Below, one piece after another: positions 62,339-64,000 of a stretch of DNA of 64,000 bases; the stretch's first letter is position 1, and each line of letters starts with the position of its first letter. Position numbers and translations under genes: made by a program. The notes below the pieces were generated by a model. The model was given only the letters and a program-made list of their open reading frames with translations, did no database searches and was not told the origin of the DNA. The stretch is taken from the NCBI RefSeq assembly GCF_014202765.1, contig NZ_JACHHN010000009.1:1-64000 (forward strand), in the 5' to 3' direction. This stretch comes from Silvimonas terrae. GTDB taxonomy: Bacteria > Pseudomonadota > Gammaproteobacteria > Burkholderiales > Chitinibacteraceae.

Positions 62339-63589
62339 TCAGGGGTTGAGTTTCATCACCTGAACGCCATTGGCATTGCTGGCCGGCTGCGGCGCGGTAT
62401 CCGCCGCGGTCTGGTCTGGCGCTGCGGGCGCGTTGAGCGGGCGCGGCGCAAAACGTACAAAGTCACCCGGCTGCGCCTGGTTTTTCTCGATGCCCACGGC
62501 CGCAAATTGCGCCTGGACATCCCGCACCGTGACCGTACCAGCGCGATCTTCCGGCAAACCAAAGCCAAAGCCCGGGTTGGCCCCCGGTGGCGAGATGAAC
62601 TGCATGCCGGCTTTTTGGCGGAAGAACTGCAAGCGATCCCCTGGTGCAATACCCGACAGCGCGCCGGCATCTACATACGCAATATTGTTATCCACCCGGG
62701 TAACGCGGGCAGAAAATGGCACACAAGCCGCGTCCGACTGCATGGCAACCACCAGTTGGTCCGCAACCTTGCCCAAGGCTTTGCCAAAGTCCGTTTTCAT
62801 AAAACCGGCCGAGCCGACGGGCTGGCTGTCTCGCGCCAGAATTTCACCAGAGACCTCCGCCTGCACCCGACGCTGCGTAATCAGCGCGCCGGACACCGCA
62901 TCAAACAGAAACACCTCAATATCGGCATGGCGCGTCGAAGGGGTGGCTTTGATGCCAACGCCAAAGAAACCGATGATCGGGCCGTCGGCCTCCAGCTTGC
63001 GCTCGCCCTGGCGGGTGTCGGTGCCGTGGGTGAAGTGATAGGTTTCGCCTTCGGTGGAGATATCGTGGACGATGCCGCCCAGCACCATCTGCGTACCAAA
63101 CTGCCGCCCCAGGAGGCGCACCTGATCGGGCATGAACACCGGCGCGTCGTAGCGCGGTAGCAGGTCAAACGGCACTTCCTGCTTGCTGGCGCTGGTCAGC
63201 CAGCCACCCGCGCGGGTCAGCCGCTGCTGGAAGATATCCTGCATGCCACCCTGCAGCTGGCGCAAATCTACTGCCTGAGAGGGCTGACTGACCCAGAACG
63301 GGGTCACCAGTACCTTGCGCTTGTAGGGCATGGCGGCGCAACGTGGCGCGGCGATGGTATCCCCGGCCAGCGTCAGGCCATCATCCTGACCGGCCGCCGC
63401 TGCGCCAGTACCGCTTGTGGCCGGCGCGCTGGCGGCGTGGCCCGGGTAGCCCGAATAACCCGGCCCTGGCGATTGGGCATCGGCAAGGGTGGTCGAAGCG
63501 GAGGCCAGCAGACCCAAAGCACAAAGGCTGTGGCAGATCGGACGCAAGTTCAAAGCCATGTGCAGCACCCAAAAAGGCGACTTCGCCAT
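62339..63589 (-). CDS. flgT: FlgT-like flagellar assembly protein
   Basis: Secreted protein of 416 residues (406 from the ATG at 63559). After the signal peptide (about residue 38, STTLADA) and a Gly/Pro/Ala-rich stretch comes a FlgT middle-domain-like region (KVLVTPFWVSQPSQAVDLRQLQ and QVRLLGRQFGTQMVLGG) and the FlgT C-terminal domain (RVTRVDNNIAYVDAGALSGI APGDRLQFFR). The first FlgT domain of Vibrio, at the N-terminus, is short or missing here. FlgT forms the H ring of sheathed or sodium-driven flagella; its role without other flagellar genes nearby is uncertain. Confidence 0.7.
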   Translation of the reverse strand: MAKSPFWVLHMALNLRPICHSLCALGLLASASTTLADAQSPGPGYSGYPGHAASAPATSGTGAAAAGQDDGLTLAGDTIAAPRCAAMPYKRKVLVTPFWVSQPSQAVDLRQLQGGMQDIFQQRLTRAGGWLTSASKQEVPFDLLPRYDAPVFMPDQVRLLGRQFGTQMVLGGIVHDISTEGETYHFTHGTDTRQGERKLEADGPIIGFFGVGIKATPSTRHADIEVFLFDAVSGALITQRRVQAEVSGEILARDSQPVGSAGFMKTDFGKALGKVADQLVVAMQSDAACVPFSARVTRVDNNIAYVDAGALSGIAPGDRLQFFRQKAGMQFISPPGANPGFGFGLPEDRAGTVTVRDVQAQFAAVGIEKNQAQPGDFVRFAPRPLNAPAAPDQTAADTAPQPASNANGVQVMKLNP

Positions 63590-63634
63590 GATATATGGAT
63601 AAACGCGGGACGACCGATCTGGCGCACAGAACGG

Positions 63635-64000
63635 TTAGCGAACCTTGAACACCAGGTCCCACACGCCGTGGCCCAGATTGATTCCGCGCTGTTCAAACTT
63701 GGTCAGTGGGCGATAGTCCGGGCGCGGGGCATACCCCTCAGCCGTATTTTGCAGTGCGCTCTCGCCACCCAGGACTTCCAGCATCTGGATGGCGTAGTCT
63801 TCCCAATCCGTCGCCAGATGCACGTAACCGCCCTGTTTGATACGGCTGACCAGCAACTTGAGAAAGTCCGGCTGGATCAGGCGGCGCTTGTTATGGCGCT
63901 TCTTGTGCCACGGATCCGGGAAAAACACGTGCACGCCATCCAGGCTGGCCGGGGCGATCATGTGTTCCAGCACGTCCACCACATCATGCTGCACGATGCG
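63635..64000 (-). CDS. trmB: tRNA (guanine-N7-)-methyltransferase TrmB, C-terminal part
   Basis: The gene runs off the right edge of the window; about 121 C-terminal residues are visible. The family signature [17 protein letters not shown] is near the left of the visible part, followed by [18 protein letters not shown] and the substrate-contacting TKFEQRG close to the C-terminus. The enzyme makes m7G46 in tRNA using S-adenosylmethionine. The reading frame is open to the window end. Confidence 0.94.
   Translation of the reverse strand, partial: RIVQHDVVDVLEHMIAPASLDGVHVFFPDPWHKKRHNKRRLIQPDFLKLLVSRIKQGGYVHLATDWEDYAIQMLEVLGGESALQNTAEGYAPRPDYRPLTKFEQRGINLGHGVWDLVFKVR

Noticed and set aside
1-64000. 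tRNA, rRNA and cobalamin or other common riboswitches
   Set aside because: I looked through the intergenic regions by eye and saw no cloverleaf, rRNA segment or recognisable riboswitch core; a covariance-model scan would be needed to exclude small RNAs.

Overview
The window is a 64 kb chromosomal segment of a Gram-negative, high-GC, probably aerobic and motile bacterium. Gene content and order (grxC/secB/gpsA, ubiC and ubiA, an STAS gene before hslV, birA-coaX-SPOR, a DUF748 giant protein, HslV with a short propeptide) look betaproteobacterial, most like the Neisseriales/Chromobacteriaceae side. That placement is inference from gene content, not a database result. No rRNA, tRNA, CRISPR array, prophage, insertion sequence or transposase gene was recognised. 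Almost all DNA is ordinary core chromosome.

Layout. 0-5.2 kb: glutaredoxin, an outward-facing YXWGXW lipoprotein, then secB/SH3 protein/gpsA in overlapping order, and a Pit phosphate transporter. 5.2-8.2 kb (minus): a tight azlC-azlD-bioF-bioH operon. 8.3-12.9 kb: ubiC, ubiA, an unknown membrane protein and yebC, with a beta-propeller lipoprotein inserted on the opposite strand between ubiC and ubiA. 13-15 kb: a repeat block, a PEBP-like protein and an AraC regulator. 15-18.4 kb: a three-gene operon of a CHASE2 adenylate cyclase, a periplasmic SH3 protein and a periplasmic M48 metalloprotease. 18.4-24.9 kb: a MarR-MFS efflux pair, a soluble PAS-PAS chemoreceptor, a second MFS pump, a DedA-rhodanese fusion and a DUF2917 protein. 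25-32.3 kb: a MocR regulator, YcaQ DNA glycosylase, a frameshifted TRIC/UPF0126 channel gene with a poly-C tract, PBP1A, ArgP, and two overlapping 79-residue ORFs.

32.5-35.5 kb: a secreted S46 dipeptidyl-peptidase and a Ser/Thr-rich protein. 35.6-39.5 kb: a 3-hydroxybutyrate/acetoacetate module (GntP-type permease, 3-hydroxybutyrate dehydrogenase, two CoA-transferase subunits) preceded by two matching 24-bp inverted repeats. 39.7-42.2 kb: UbiH and PepP. 42.3-48.5 kb: an allantoin module (allantoicase, ureidoglycolate lyase, PuuE allantoinase, racemase, GntR regulator, divergent NCS1 permease) that by family assignment would take allantoin to glyoxylate plus urea. 48.5-53.6 kb: a PilZ protein, the divergent metE/metR pair and a diiron ferritin-like protein. 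53.6-64 kb: a 1222-residue DUF748 envelope protein, an STAS protein, hslV, birA-coaX-SPOR, a FlgT-like flagellar protein, and trmB, which runs off the right edge.

The most unusual features are a dispersed composite repeat whose TAG is used as the stop codon by two unrelated genes (bdhA and puuE), a 9-C tract that breaks the TRIC channel gene, the cyclase/SH3/M48 operon, and a set of precise inverted repeats in promoter regions that look like operators for undetermined regulators. I found no clear previously undescribed defence or mobile system.
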